NCBI GenBank assembly: GCA_027257055.1
Contig: JAPVLO010000381.1
Coordinates: 372,001 to 436,000 of the forward strand
Origin: Cephalopachus bancanus
Lineage: Eukaryota; Chordata; Mammalia; Primates; Tarsiidae
Length of the DNA stretch: 64,000 bases
Direction: 5' to 3'
Notes under the pieces: model-generated
Seen by the model: the letters and a program-made list of their open reading frames with translations, nothing else
What the model was told of the DNA's origin: nothing
The model's database searches: none
Part shown: positions 23,617-35,358 of the stretch, one piece after another
Layout: every line of letters begins with the position of its first letter
Position numbering within the stretch: position 1 is the stretch's first letter
Program-made: the position numbers and the translations under genes

Positions 23617-23745
23617 AGTTGTGTAGGCACCAGGTCGAAGTATTTGAGTGAAAATTTTTGTAAGGTCGTATGTACTTATTATACAGATCCCTATCAGAAT
23701 ATTCCCTTTAACCAAGATGCTTTTTTAAGATTAAGAAGGTATTCC
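23617..23745 (+). repeat. Inverted repeat A, right arm
   Basis: Partner of 22,583-22,710. Similarity extends a few bases further outside the core (ATGAKAAGTT). Confidence 0.75.
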
Positions 23746-24389
23746 TTACTTGGAGTAACTCCGAGGCTCGTGGAGCAAGATGCAGCTGAGAAGAGTTCAT
23801 GAACGTTGTTCACGTTCTTCAGAAATGTAAAAACAGCAAAAGGCTGGATCCTTGTAGAGGGCCGTCATGAAGACTCGGGAACGTTCCAAGGTCATGAGAG
23901 GAAGGGCTAGTTCAGGAAGTGGAAAGCGAACTGTGTCTCCTTTTTCTGGCTTATCCTCTCGTGTTGCTATCCTCTCCCCCAGCCCTTCCATTCTTCCACT
24001 AACCAAGAGCATTCTACCTTCACTAAGACCAAGCCATCGCACAAATACAGCTACCCTCTTTCTAAGTGCCATATCTTTATGGTTCTTAGTTCATTACTTG
24101 GAGAGAGATTTGGACTAAAAAAAAATTCTCATCAAACATATTCTTTGGAAGTAATACCTGATGACAAACAGGAAGTTTAAAGTGGCCAATACCTGTGAAA
24201 ATATTCAGCAGAAATAATTGTGGGATTTTTCTAAGGAAAAAATCAAATTGTTCTATCTGACAATTCATTTTCTTTCCAAAGGTCTTCAGTGGTCTCCCAG
24301 ATAAAAAGACAACATAATCTGCAGGTAACAATCATATCTACAAGAAAATTCTCTTTTCTTCGATTTTTTCATCCTTCCTTTATTCCTCC
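23746..24389. other. Intergenic, unassigned; overlapping open frames
   Basis: Two overlapping open frames (23,867-24,118 plus, 83 codons; 23,797-24,072 minus, 91 codons) share a G+C-richer patch. Neither shows a domain, and the serine, proline and arginine content of one mirrors the other, as expected of chance frames on opposite strands. I do not call a gene. Confidence 0.3.
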
Positions 24390-24570
24390 CTTTCTTTCAT
24401 TTATTGAACAGATAACTGTAAAACTTGCTGCACAGAAGGTATAGGAAGAAACAAGGCCAGAAAAGTTTTGCTTCTGTAGAACTTACATTCTGGTTTTGGA
24501 AGACAATAAACAAATGAACGAAGCATGAAGTGACTCAAAGGGTGACATATGCTGTTGGAAAAGAGAAATA
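24390..24570 (+). repeat. Old interspersed repeat, 5'-side fragment
   Basis: CTTTCATTTATTGAACAGAT.., GTAGAACTTACATTCTGGTT.. and AGACAATAAACAAATGAACG resemble a widespread old mammalian repeat (..CATGGAGCTTACATTCTAGT.., ..GACAGACAATAAACAA). I recall the sequence but am not sure of its class. Confidence 0.45.
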
Positions 24571-26427
24571 AGGACATTTCTTAGGGATTCCATGTGTTGG
24601 AGGTGTTGAAATAGAGATCTAGGACTAATGGAATGAACTCTTGGTGACAATTATGGTACCAAATTGTAAGCAAGACCTAAGGCCGTTGCCAGGCAAGAGT
24701 TGAGTCACGCACTCCTGTACGTAAATAATAAATCATGTAATGTCTGCCACAAGTTTTTCTCCGTTTGCTCCAGACCCTAAACCAGCAGTGGCCCCAAGAC
24801 AAGCAATGCTGAAATAATTGCAGCTTACCCATCACCAGATGTCGACTAGCTGACCCTGTCTGCTCCACTGGCCATGACTGCAGATTTAATTGCGCCAGAA
24901 ACTGATTTCAGTAACTTGCTTCTGGTAAGAGACCACGGTTGGGAGCCAGCCTTGGAGGCCCAACTGTTGACAAAGTACCAGGAGGGCTGAAGACCCTGGG
25001 TTGCAAAGGGAACCTGGCCAGCTGCGACCCTTCTGGCTTCTGCTTTTGTTGTTGATACGGCCGAAGAATTCTGTACAGTCGAGCATGAAGAAGACATGTC
25101 TACGTACCATTATTCATATTAAACCAAGGAATGTTATTGTGAACTCTTCCATTTTCCCACTAATGTGTTGTTTGGCCTCTTTAAGAAATATCTTAGTTAA
25201 ACTCTAAAATATGTCGAAGATGTTCGCCTTTTTCCTGGTTGTGAGTTACAGCTATTATTTAAGAAGAAACATTTTCTACTCTTTGCATGCATTGTTCACT
25301 TATTTAGAGTATACATCGTTGTAGTAGTTGGACATTTGAGTTGTTTGATAGTTCGGGTTTATGGTAAGTTTATCGTAGCATGGGAATGAGTTCAAGATAG
25401 TAGCATATGTGATTAAATAGTTTGGATTAAGGTAATGATTTAATGTTTAAAGTCTTTTATAATTTAATGTTAGGACATACAACTGATATAAGTGGAATTA
25501 GCCTAGTGATACATTAACTGGGAACAGAGGCAACTCTTAAAAATCTGAATGACGTCATTAAAAGCTTCTTTTAAGTTTTCTTTAGGAAAGAAGGTTGCAA
25601 GATGAGAGACAGCAATGATGAAACTTTGAAGATCACAGGACCCCTGAGAGAAACCCCCCTCCTACGTGAAGAAATGTGCATCTGGACATCCTCCTAAAGC
25701 ACTTCACACTTAAACCACCTCAAACATAACAACCAGAAAACAACTTGTGAGAAAATGCTACTTATACGGAATTGCTACTAATCTGCCTGAGCTCTCTTTA
25801 AAATTGCCCCTTCCCTGACCTCCCACTGGTAGTCCATGCTGTCGCCAGTTAAACACTGTGGTTGAGGAGCTCATGGTAGATAGGAGACACTTAATTGGCT
25901 TCTCTAAAAAGAATTGCAAATAAAATAGGTCCCATATGTGAAAGCAGATGAGTACATGATGAATAATATTCTTCTTGGTTAAATTCAGAAATATTGCTTT
26001 AGCCTGGTTAGCTGTGTTTTATAATGCTATGCATTAACTTAGGTTTAAAAGTTCATAAGCAATCATACAGCCATAATGATTTTAGTTGTGTTAGTTGTAT
26101 TTCATTATGTTTTAATTCATTTTGCATGTTAAAATCAGAGTAAAAATTAGTGTGTGTATTTTCACAATAAGTCACTTTCATAGTTATTTTTTGGATGTTC
26201 GCCACTGTTTTTGGTCAAGTTAATAGACTTTGAATTCCTACTTTCACTAGGTATGATTTATAATTTTGTTTTGGTGATTTTAAGGCTTTTTAATTAAACA
26301 AGTGTTGTATAACAGAAATAATCAAAGTAAGCTTTGTAGGTTAACTGATATATTACGTTTAGTTTAAATAAAACTCCTTTTAAATTTATCTTAAGACTTA
26401 TTAACTGAAAGTAGAAAGCTTCAAAGA
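24571..26427. other. Intergenic, unassigned, possibly LTR-derived
   Basis: 24,680-25,110 is less AT-rich and has short overlapping minus-strand frames without a recognisable domain. The rest is AT-rich. Parts may belong to an old LTR leading into the promoter-like segment near 26,570, but I see no defined ends. Confidence 0.3.
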
Positions 26428-26440
26428 CCACAAGAGGGCG
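26428..26440 (+). promoter_or_regulatory. Possible CTCF core motif
   Basis: CCACAAGAGGGCG matches the CTCF core consensus CCASYAGRKGGCR at all but one position. A 13-bp match in 64 kb can occur by chance. Confidence 0.25.
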
Positions 26441-26559
26441 ATAACTTCTAAAGGATAATGTGAAAAACATCACGCATAAACTATCTGTTCTGTTTCTTAT
26501 CTCAGTCAAGGTTATTGATTAAGTTACTGGTTACATCTGTGGTAGGAATTTTCTTTGTC

Positions 26560-26740
26560 CTTTCCTTTATACAAACAATATAAAAGTCCACTGTTAACTG
26601 GCAACAAACGGCATCTGTCCTGCTAACACCAGAGTCAGTTGTCCGAGTGTTTCATTCAACGCCGACTCCGTTTCTCCTTCGGGAAATCCTGAGCCCAGCT
26701 GGATCGGGACTCCAGCAGACAACCAACCATGGGTTGGTTC
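26560..26740 (+). mobile_element. LTR-like promoter and U5 segment
   Basis: A TATA box (AATATAAAAGTCC at about 26,577) is followed by a less AT-rich stretch, GTCCGAGTGTTTCATTCAAC..CTTCGGGAAATCCTGAGC, of the type found downstream of retroviral start sites. No primer-binding site or internal retroviral sequence follows, so this would be a solo or partial LTR of unknown family. An 8-bp-stem hairpin AACCAACC-ATG-GGTTGGTT lies at its right end. Confidence 0.35.
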
Positions 26741-26857
26741 TGGCTGGTTTACAGAGGTTGTGCACTGAATGCCTTGGTGTCCCTTATTCATGTTTTGGCA
26801 CGTAAAGCCTAATTTTACTACATTCTAATGTCAAGTCTCCACTCTAAAGTGAACATG

Positions 26858-27138
26858 GGATGTGTGAATCATGCATGTTTACTCATTATGCACACACACA
26901 TCCTTCCCACTTTGGGAATATTCATAATTCCTTTCATAGCCTGTTAAATATGTATGTTTAACCAGCCCCTTTAGCCTAAAACTCCCATCCCAACCCTCAT
27001 ACCTCTGAAATGCCTGTTTTCAATCTCGCTGAAGATTGTACTTCCCGGCCTGTCAGGATGGCCAGCCTGCAGGCTGCAGTCTTTTATAAGAAATAAAGTT
27101 CTCTTTCTAAATTTATAATTTTAACTTTTTCAGTTGAC
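26858..27138 (+). mobile_element. Possible solo LTR (ERV1-like)
   Basis: TGTGAATCATGCATGTTTAC.. to ..TTTTTCAGTTGACA. A polyadenylation signal (AAGAAATAAAGTTCTCTTTC) lies about 50 bases before the end, after a C-rich stretch CAGCCCCTTTAGCCTAAAAC. Size and arrangement fit an ERV1-type LTR. No clear target duplication. Confidence 0.4.
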
Positions 27139-27850
27139 ATGAAAGAGTGGGCAAATGCTACTCAAGAATGAGTGATCTCATTCAATCTTAAATTTGTAAG
27201 ATTAAGCCTGCCATACATTTTTTTTGACAAGGTGAAATTTCATCTAAAACAACAGTCAAAGGAGTAAAACATGTGAGATCTGAGGGAACAAATGTTTATA
27301 CAAAGATACAGCTGATGCAACATGAGGGAAAATAAAAAAGGAATCTTGTTCACTCAATAAAAGGAAAAGTTGAAAAAGGAAATAGAGAGGTAACCAGGAC
27401 ACAGATACATAAAGCTGCATGGTCCTCGGTAGAGTTTATTCTGAGTAAAATGGGAATCCTCTGGTAAAATAAACATTAGTTTTAGATAAACACAACATCC
27501 ATAAACAATAATAGATCTGTTTTTATAATGGACAATATATAGTTAACATTTAACTATTAGCTTAGTCAATTCTATATTTATTCTAAATGTATCCCATAAA
27601 ATATTTTATGCACACTCAGTCACACACACACACAGAGACACAGACACATGCACACAAGTGAGTGTCATGTAATATTTTTTACTTGAGTGTGCCACGTTGT
27701 CAAATCCAATATACTTTAGATACCTTGCTAATTTTTGTGTGTGTATCGCAATAGTCTGAGTATTTTTCATGGAGTATATGAATCCTTTACATCATCTGAA
27801 CTACTATATTCATGTCTTTGGATTCTGCTTCTAGTAAGGTAACACATTTG
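27139..27850. other. Intergenic, unassigned
   Basis: AT-rich with a short interrupted CA-rich run at 27,617-27,652. Confidence 0.3.
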
Positions 27851-29105
27851 CCTCCCTCCCACCTCCCCATCAGTTTCCCATGACTGCCAATCTCTTTCTT
27901 AGAGTATTATGATAATTGTTCAGGGTCTGCTTATGAGTGAGAACATGTGGCACTCAGTTCTTCGTTTCTGTGATAGATCACTCAGTATTACAGACTCTAA
28001 GGCTATCCAAGTTGCTGTGACGTTCATAACTTTGTCCTTCTTTATGACTGCATAATATTCCATCATGTATAGGTACCACTTTTTAAAATCCAGTTCATTT
28101 TTGACGGGCATCATGGTTGGTTCCACATTTTTGCTATTGTGAATAATGCTGCAGTAAACATGTGTGTGCAGTTATCTTTGTCAGAGTGATTTGTGTGTCC
28201 CTGGGTATAATCCCAGAAGTGGGATTGCTGGTTCACATGGAAGGTCAATTGTTAGATCTTTTAGGAATCGCCACTGTTTTCCATAGAGGTTGTACTAGTT
28301 TGCACTCCCACCAACAGTCCAGAAGAGTTCCCTTTTCCCTGCATCCTCTCCAGAATCTGTTGTTTTTTGAGTTATTGATGATGGCCATCCTGACTGGAGT
28401 TATGTGAGATCTCAGTGTGGTTTTAATTTGCATTTCTTTGATGATTAGTGAGGCTGAACATTCTTCCATGTATCTGTTGACTGCTCTTATGTCTTCTTTT
28501 GGGAAGTGTCTATTCATATCTTTTGCTCACTTTTTAATAGAGCTGTCTGTTTTTTTCTTTGCAGCACGCTTGAGTTCCTTGCAGATTCTGGATGTTAGGC
28601 CTTTGTCAGATACACAGGTGGCAAATATTTTTTCCCATCTGTGGGCTGTCTCCCCATTCTTTTGATGGTTTCTTTTGCCTTACAGAAGTTTTTCAGTTTG
28701 ATGAGGTCCCACTTGTCTATCTTATCTCTTATGACATAGGCATTTGGGTTTTCATCAGGAATTGGTTGCTAGTTCTAATTTCCATAAGGATGTCTCCTGC
28801 AAAGTCTAAGGTTCTTATAGTTTGAGATTTCACATTTAGGTCTTTAATCCATTTAGAGTTGATTTTTTGTATGATGATAGGTAGGGATCTTGTTTTAATC
28901 TTTTGCATGTGGTCAGCCAGTTTTCCCACCATTTACTGAATAAGTTCTCCTCTCCCCATTGGTTGTTGTTGGAGGCTTTGTCAAAAATGAGTTGGTTGAG
29001 AAATTGAGACTTTACTTCAAGAATCTCTATCCTTTTCCATTGGTTATGCCTGTTCTTGTACCAATTCCAAGCTATTTTGATTATTTTTCTACAAGTTTTA
29101 AAAAA
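27851..29105 (-). mobile_element. 5'-truncated L1, about 1.25 kb, minus strand
   Basis: Starts within the reverse L1 3' UTR (CCCATCAGTTTCCCATGACT..) and runs back through the ORF2 C-terminus to AGGCATAACC read in reverse. Minus-strand frames keep L1 phrases such as MNRHFPKEDIRAVNRYMEEC and ADHMQKIKTR, but frameshifts separate them. The last about 150 bases of the 3' UTR and the poly-A are missing at the left end. Confidence 0.92.
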
Positions 29106-29280
29106 ACCTATTCATATGAATCACTCGAAATAACCAAGAAACACATAGCTTCCAGTACTGCATAATAATTAAGAGTGTGGGCTCTTGTGTTCAGAAAGGT
29201 TTGCCAGACTGGGCAAATAAAAATACAGCATTCCAGTTTGGGACAAGTATTGCACGGCACATACTTATATTTAAAAATTT
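29106..29280. other. Unassigned spacer between two L1 fragments
   Basis: Short stretch without repeat assignment. The frame that starts here (29,177-29,527) opens in unique DNA and continues into the L1, so it is fortuitous. Confidence 0.4.
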
Positions 29281-29745
29281 ACCGTTTCTACAAAAAAGAT
29301 ACCTCCACACACATGTTTATTGTAGCAACATTTCCAATAGAAAAACATGGAACCAAATGTGCTGCCCATCAAAACTGTGGTACATGTACGTGATGGAATA
29401 TTACGCAGCCATAAAGAACAAAATTATGGACTTTGCAGCAACTTGGATGGATTTAGAGTCTATAATACACAGTAATTTATCACAGAAACAAAACCCCAAG
29501 TACTCCATGTTCTCACTCATAAGTTGACCCTAAACATTTGCCATCATATTATAAGGAGGGTATTGGCAGTAGCTGGAAACTGCCGGGGTGGGAGAGGGGG
29601 CATATAACATTAATAAGGGTACCTGATCTCAAGTCAGGTGAAATGGGGACTAAAGGTAGGCCCAAACTTTACCTGTATGATGATCACTTGTATACCTAAT
29701 CCTGAATTGTACCCCCACATCTTTAAATTACAATAAATTAAAAAA
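29281..29745 (+). mobile_element. 5'-truncated L1 3' end
   Basis: ORF2 C-terminal codons ([20 protein letters not shown]), 3' UTR with CTGATCTCAAGTCAGGTGAA and AATTGTACCCCCACATCT, then an A-rich tail. It shares the older 3' UTR type with the elements at 3.4 and 12.7 kb. Confidence 0.93.
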
Positions 29746-29845
29746 TAAGTGGATAAAACTTACTAGACGCATACATAGAATAACAAAAGCTAAAAAAAAG
29801 TTTATTGTTTACCTGAAATTCAGACTTACCTTGCCTGTATTTGAT

Positions 29846-30005
29846 TTAGGAACATGGAAAGTTGCCTTTCTAATTCTCATTTTCTTTATATATATAAAAT
29901 GGGGAGGCTAACAATTGGTAACGTCTCATATGCTTATTGTGAGGATTAAACAAAGTAACTCATGTAAATAAAATGATACAACAACGGCAGCAGTTATTAC
30001 TAATC
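29846..30005 (+). repeat. MIR SINE fragment
   Basis: CTTTCTAATTCTCATTTTCT..AATGGGGAGGCTAACAATTG..TTGTGAGGATTAAACAAAGT matches the MIR 3' half (CTCAGTTTCCTCATC.., AATGGGGATAATAATAG.., TTGTGAGGATTAAATGAG). Confidence 0.75.
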
Positions 30006-30454
30006 ATAAAGATGAATACGGATTCTGACTGAATTGTCATTTTCTAAAAAGTTAATCATTCCGTATTTTACTCTTTTAATATTTCCTTTCCTGTGATCAC
30101 AACTAAAATAATTTTTCATCTCATCTTCAATCAAAACCACTCATTCTCTGGTCCTCAACCACAACACTATTTTGTACCTCAATTTATGAATTATTTAGTT
30201 TGTGCATATAGTCTGGAGTAAAGGTGTTATGTACAATTATTGCTCTGTGATTGACATTTGTGACTGAATTTTAAGTTGAACCTATACACCAATGTCTACC
30301 ACATATACAAAAAGCTATTATATAGTTATTTCTGGCTCAAACAAAAGGATCTTATTCTTTAGGCATCAAAAAGATATCTTGAAATCAGTAAACAACAGTT
30401 GTCAGATATGTGCTCAATGCCAATTCTTTTGCTGTTGTTACTAACCTTTTATTT
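30006..30454. other. Intergenic, unassigned
   Basis: Nothing recognised. Confidence 0.3.
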
Positions 30455-30469
30455 AAAAAAAACTTCTAA

Positions 30470-30770
30470 GCCAGGCTCGGTGGCTCAGCCTGTAATCCCG
30501 CGCCTTTGGGAGGCTGAGGTGAGTGGATTACCTGAGCCCGCGGGTTCGAGACCCACCTGGGCAGCGAGACCTCATCTCTACAAAAAATCAAAAAATCAGC
30601 CGGGCGTGGTAGCGCGCGCCTGTAATTCCGGCTACTTGGAAGGCTGAGGCGGAAGGATCGCCTGAGCCTAGCTGGTCGAGGCTGTGGTGGCCGGAAGCGG
30701 CCACTGCACTCCAGTCTGGGTGACGGAATGAGACTCCAACTCAAAAAAAAAACCAAAAAACAAAACAACA
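30470..30770 (+). mobile_element. Alu SINE (lineage-specific variant), full length
   Basis: A dimeric Alu with an A-rich tail and a 15-bp duplication AAAAAAAACTTCTAA at 30,455-30,469 and 30,771-30,785. The open frames on both strands are Alu translations. Confidence 0.95.
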
Positions 30771-30785
30771 AAAAAAAACTTCTAA

Positions 30786-32945
30786 AATAAATATGTTTAT
30801 ATACCTTGTTTTAGACATTATTCCATCCATACTTTGAAACAAGCATCCAATCCTAACAGATTTAACAGGGCATATCTGGAGAAAATTTTCAATTCTTTTA
30901 ATTCCAGAATTAGAACTTTCTTTAATTTCTTTTTTAATAGAGAGGGACAAGTTATTCCATCTTTCTTCCTCCGTTTTCTCTAGTTTGGCTAGCTGTTTTG
31001 GTTTTCTTCAATAAAGTATTCTGCATTCGTCTTCTAAAAAACAACAAAAGATAGAGACAAAATCAAACAAACAATAAAAGCAAATATTTTCAAGATAATA
31101 CCTTTGAGATTTTTGAAAGGAATATACAATATTTCAACCTATTAGTTCATCATTCAGGACATTGAAGTAGTGTGTCAAATAGGACCTTGGGTGTCACAGA
31201 TAATTAAAGGCAAACATCTATTTTTTTATACAAGCACAGTAATTTATCATTTCATTTTTCTGTCTCTTCAACTATTATTTCCTTCAACCATTTTGTTGAA
31301 AGCCAGTGTTCTGGCATTCCAAGTTTGTGGTGTAGAGTCTAAGGAAAAAAAGCATACTAAGATCCAATTGGGATAAATATCTTTTGTAAGACTAGACTGA
31401 CTGTGGTATAATCACAAAAATACCCTGGAATGTAGCACACTGCACTGAATTAAAAAAAAACAACCAAATATAGCTTATGCCCAGTGTTTCCCAGAAGAAA
31501 TCTAATAGTTTGAATGCAGTATAATGAAAGCATTTATAAATGCTGTCAAAATCAGATCTACTGTTATAATATCCAGATTGCTGTGCAATGGAGAATGCTG
31601 CCATAGCCAATTTTTGTGACAAACTTTCTGGGCAGATCTTAGGACATGTCCTTGTTTGGCTTTCCCCCACCCCTGCTTTCTCAGCATGGAAACCCTGGAC
31701 CATCTCAGGAATTCCTGACTGTTAAGTGATGTTACCTTCTCCTGGGAGTAGCACATACTAACCAGAGGTCAAAAGATATCCTTGGAGTGGAATCTACAGG
31801 GATGACATCCAGAAAAATGAGCTTCCTTAAGCACAAAATGTAGAATGAAGACTAAGAAATTATTTTCATCATGTAACAAGGAATATTAGGTTTTAAATAT
31901 ACCCAGCTCCTTGCAATCAATAATCAGAAGGAAAATACTATGGCAAATAGCAAATAAAGGATATAAAAGGGAAATTCATAGAGGAAGAAAGGAAAATGGA
32001 CTCTAAATTTTGTTAAGATACTCATATCATCAATCTCCAAAGAAATTGAGAGTAGAGCCCTCTGTTGAGAGGTTGCCACAATAAAAACCACAAAGCAAGC
32101 TTTCTTATACATGGATGGTGGACATCCTTACAGCTAAGTGGTTGAAAGGGCAGGCCCCAGTGTCCAGTCTGGCCATGCCACCCACTAACTATGGAACTTA
32201 CTACAAGTTGGTACTTAGTATAAGAACACAATAAAACTCCATAAATAATAACATATCATCATCACTAGCTGTATTAATGATACATTGAGAATGGAAGTTA
32301 ATATGAACCTCAAATTGAGAATGTATCAATCATATCAAAAGCAGTTACTTCTTTACGTAATTAGAAAACAGTGGAAAGATTCAGATAAAAATGATATTTG
32401 CCATAGAACAGGTTGTAATGGTAAAATAATGAAATAATATATAATAATATATCATAAAATGGAAAAAATAAGCATGGGATATTATACACATATTAAAAGG
32501 AAAAGTTATCCCTAGCTCACAGAAATAAAAAGTTCTTCAAAATACATTGTTCAATCAGAGAAAAATAAAAACCATACATAAATTTAAATATTATATATCT
32601 TTATACACATGTATAGATTAAAATGTGGAATAATCAATATTCGAGCCATGTTTCCACAGTGTTACATCCCTGGCATCATTTAGTCTTCTCAATTTTACCA
32701 GAATGAAGTGTGCTGAATAATATCTAATTGCAGTTTTAACTTTCTTTCTTTTTTAACCTTGCAAATAAAATTTTTTAATGTTTAAATACATCTTATAGTT
32801 TTTCATGCTTTATGCATTTAAAACATGTCCACGTATTTAAATTATTTTATTAACTGCATTACAAATTGGTCCAGTAGGCATTGTGAGCAAAGTGGCACTC
32901 AGAAATGTTAAGTAACGTGTCCCATCCTTAGTAAATAGCATAAGT
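30786..32945. other. Intergenic, unassigned (2.2 kb)
   Basis: AT-rich DNA. A possible MIR remnant (GTCTGGCCATGCCACCCACT near 32,166) is too weak to call separately. Minus-strand open frames at 31,392-31,756 overlap each other in two frames and show no domain. Confidence 0.35.
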
Positions 32946-32949
32946 GAAT

Positions 32950-33130
32950 TTTTATTTTTTTAGGTTGGATAATATGGTTTATTTACAAAGCAAATTAGAG
33001 AGAGAAAGAGAAACAAAGAGAGAGGTTCATCTACCCAAGGTAGGGGAGGGGGCCAAAGCTAAGAAAACATGGTGGCCATAGCTTAAAGAACACATGGCCT
33101 GGCCAGTGCTAGTATTTTACATTCTTCTGA
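32950..33130 (-). repeat. Unclassified LTR-like retroposon, copy 3 (minus strand)
   Basis: Reverse complement of copy 1 at 3,872. Read on the minus strand it goes CACTGGCCAGGCCATGTGTT.., GCCACCATGTTTTCTTAGCT.., AATTTGCTTTGTAAATAAAC.. and then an A-run. The signal-plus-A-tail arrangement is the same as copy 1, supporting a retroposed transcript. No target duplication found by eye. Confidence 0.6.
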
Positions 33131-33344
33131 AACGCCACACGAACAGCGCCTGGTAGTTAACACCTCCTCTAAAAGCCAGATAAACATTCTGCCCTAGAAG
33201 TATTAAATCTGGTCATGTCTTACCATTAGCTTTCAGGCTTCCATGGGTTGTTATACTTAAAAAATAGGCAATTCACTCTTATTGGTTTCCAAAAAAAAAA
33301 GTATAAAGCATCAATATATCAGTCAGAACTGAACACTTACAGCA

Positions 33345-33800
33345 TTTTTGATGGTAAGCAAAAATATTTGAAATCAGTTTTAATTTTCATTTCTTTGATT
33401 AACAGCAAAGTTATCTTTTCATAGTCTTATTGGCTATATCATACCGTCTCTTTATTAATTGTGTAAATTTTTTATTTTTCTACTGCCTCACTTTATTATG
33501 AATTGAAAATGAATAAATCCTGGTATTCATATTAAGAATGTATTTATACTAAATCCTTCATATTAATCTTATGTTTGCTATATACATTTTAAGTAACATC
33601 TTAAATTGATTTTGTTATTATAGTGTTTAATTCTAATATTGTTACTTTTTTCTTAATACCTTAAGTTTTGATTAGTATTTAAATGCTGTAGCACCTCTAC
33701 CTTGGGATCTTAAAGACATTTTTCTATGTTTTCTTTTACAAGCATGACTGTTATCTTTCACGGTTAGGTTTTGACCCAGTGGAGCTTAATTTGTTTCATG
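33345..33800 (-). repeat. Ancient L1 fragment
   Basis: TTTTAATTTTCATTTCTTTG..TATCTTTTCATAGTCTTATT..CTTTCACGGTTAGGTTTTGA corresponds to the antisense of old L1 ORF2 (TAATTTGCATTTCCCTGATG..). Highly diverged. Confidence 0.6.
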
Positions 33801-33999
33801 GACCATATACCATTTGCAAAATAATTTGTTATTTTCACAGTGATGGGCTTTTGTGACGTATGCCATCTATACGACTGGTAGGATCCACTTTTGTTCCCAA
33901 GTTCTCTGATCTGACGAGACCCCTGATGTCCACGCTCTCCCCACCACACACATTCCTTGTCTTATTACCATTAACTGCCTAAAAGACCTTCCTGGAATA

Positions 34000-34470
34000 A
34001 AGATTAACATTTTGGCCACCTAAACCGCCTTTAGAACTAGTTGTGTCAGGTCAGAAAGCCCTTTCTATCTCATTCTTCACCCAAAGTCTTCAATAAGGTC
34101 CATTCCTTATTACCAGACTGTAATCCTCCCTTGACCCCTAAACCCTTTCACTGTATTTTTTGAAACTTAGGGGCTATCACCAGCAAACTCCTTCTATCCA
34201 TACTCTTTTTTGAGTACTCCTTTCACCCAACTCTCTCTGACTAAAACCTGGCTTTTCCCCAAGAACTTTTCGGCTTTCTTGCCTTCCTCTTCAATTGTGG
34301 CCAACTTTCTTCTGCTTATCCCCCCTCACTGTTGGTCCTGGAGGCAATTTGACACCCTCTTTGCTGCTTCCGCAACATGGTTCTTCCTTTCACACCTTGA
34401 GACATACGCCTCCATCCTAAAGAGACAGATTTAGCAAATAAACATGCAGGAAATAGGTAAATTTGAATTT
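34000..34470 (+). repeat. L2-like LINE endonuclease fragment, part 1
   Basis: C/T-rich stretch whose plus frame (34,210-34,434) contains LSLTKTWLFPKNF, similar to the LTETWLSPED motif of L2/CR1-type endonucleases. The following GTCCTGGAGGCAATTTGACA aligns in order with L2 as I remember it. It is only a fragment; the match is moderate. Confidence 0.4.
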
Positions 34471-34534
34471 CAGGTAAAAAAAATAAAATTTTACTATAAG
34501 TATGCCTCGTGATCTTTTTTCTTCTTTCTTTTTT

Positions 34535-34966
34535 AAAATTTTTATTTTAAAGATGTGGGGTACAATTTAGGGCTAGGTATACAAATGGTCATTGTCCAGG
34601 TAAAGTTTGGGTCTCACTTGGGTCCCCGTTTCACCTGGTTTGAGATCAGGCACCCTTATTGATGAAGTGTGCTCCCCCGCCCCTGGCAGTTTCCCACGAC
34701 TGCCAATCCCTTTCTTATAGCATTAAGATAATTGTTCAGGGTCTGCCTATGAGTGAGAACATGGGGTACTCGGTTCTTTGTTTCTGCGATAGGTCACTGA
34801 GTAGGATCACCTCTAATTCATCCAAGTTGCTGTGAAGTTCATAATTTTGTTCTTCTTTAAGGCTGCGTAATATTCCATCATGCTTATGTACCACATTTTT
34901 TTTTATTCAGTCCGATTTTGACGGGTGGCACGGTTGGTTCCACGTTTTTGCTGTTGCGAACAATGC
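34535..34966 (-). mobile_element. 5'-truncated L1 3' end, inserted in the L2-like fragment
   Basis: Reverse L1: T-rich start, GATGTGGGGTACAATTTAGG.., GGCAGTTTCCCACGACTGCC.., ending near TTTTTGCTGTTGCGAACAAT. About 430 bp. No clear duplication seen. Confidence 0.9.
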
Positions 34967-35230
34967 TTTATGCAATCTTACTCAAATGGCAGCTCATCTT
35001 GGCTGTAGAGTCATCCTCCTTGTTACTTCTTTGTTTTCTGACGGCATAAACCGAGCTTACTGGCTTTCTCCTTAGTACTTCGCACTCCTCATGTCTGATG
35101 ATTTCAAGATCCTCGAAGATGCTGCATCTCACGTCTGGCCTTGAACGTCCACGTCTTGGTTGCCATCACACCTCAGTTACCCCCTCCTTTAGTTATGCTG
35201 TTAACTGTGTGATACCTGCTATAGAGAAAA
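34967..35230 (+). repeat. L2-like LINE fragment, part 2
   Basis: TCTGATGATTTCAAGATCCT..GATGCTGCATCTCAC encodes DDFKI..DAASH, similar to the GDFNIH..DDPS catalytic region of L2-type endonucleases. It would continue part 1 on the far side of the L1. Confidence 0.35.
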
Positions 35231-35358
35231 AGGCAAAAGGGAAATCTCCATATGTGAAGAATCAAGGAAAGTTTTTTAAAGACATATAGATTTTTAAAAA
35301 TCATAATTAATCAAGTAAAAATAAAATTCACCAAAATGCTCATTAAAAATTATTTTCC

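Noticed and set aside
23797..24118. Overlapping 91- and 83-codon frames on opposite strands
   Set aside because: No start context, domain or conserved motif; opposite-strand frames in a G+C-richer patch are expected by chance.
29177..29527. 116-codon frame starting in unique DNA
   Set aside because: It is an accidental extension of decayed L1 ORF2 codons into flanking sequence.
31392..31756. Overlapping minus-strand frames of 103 and 84 codons considered as a processed pseudogene
   Set aside because: The two frames overlap, no poly-A or duplication is seen, and I recognise no parent gene.
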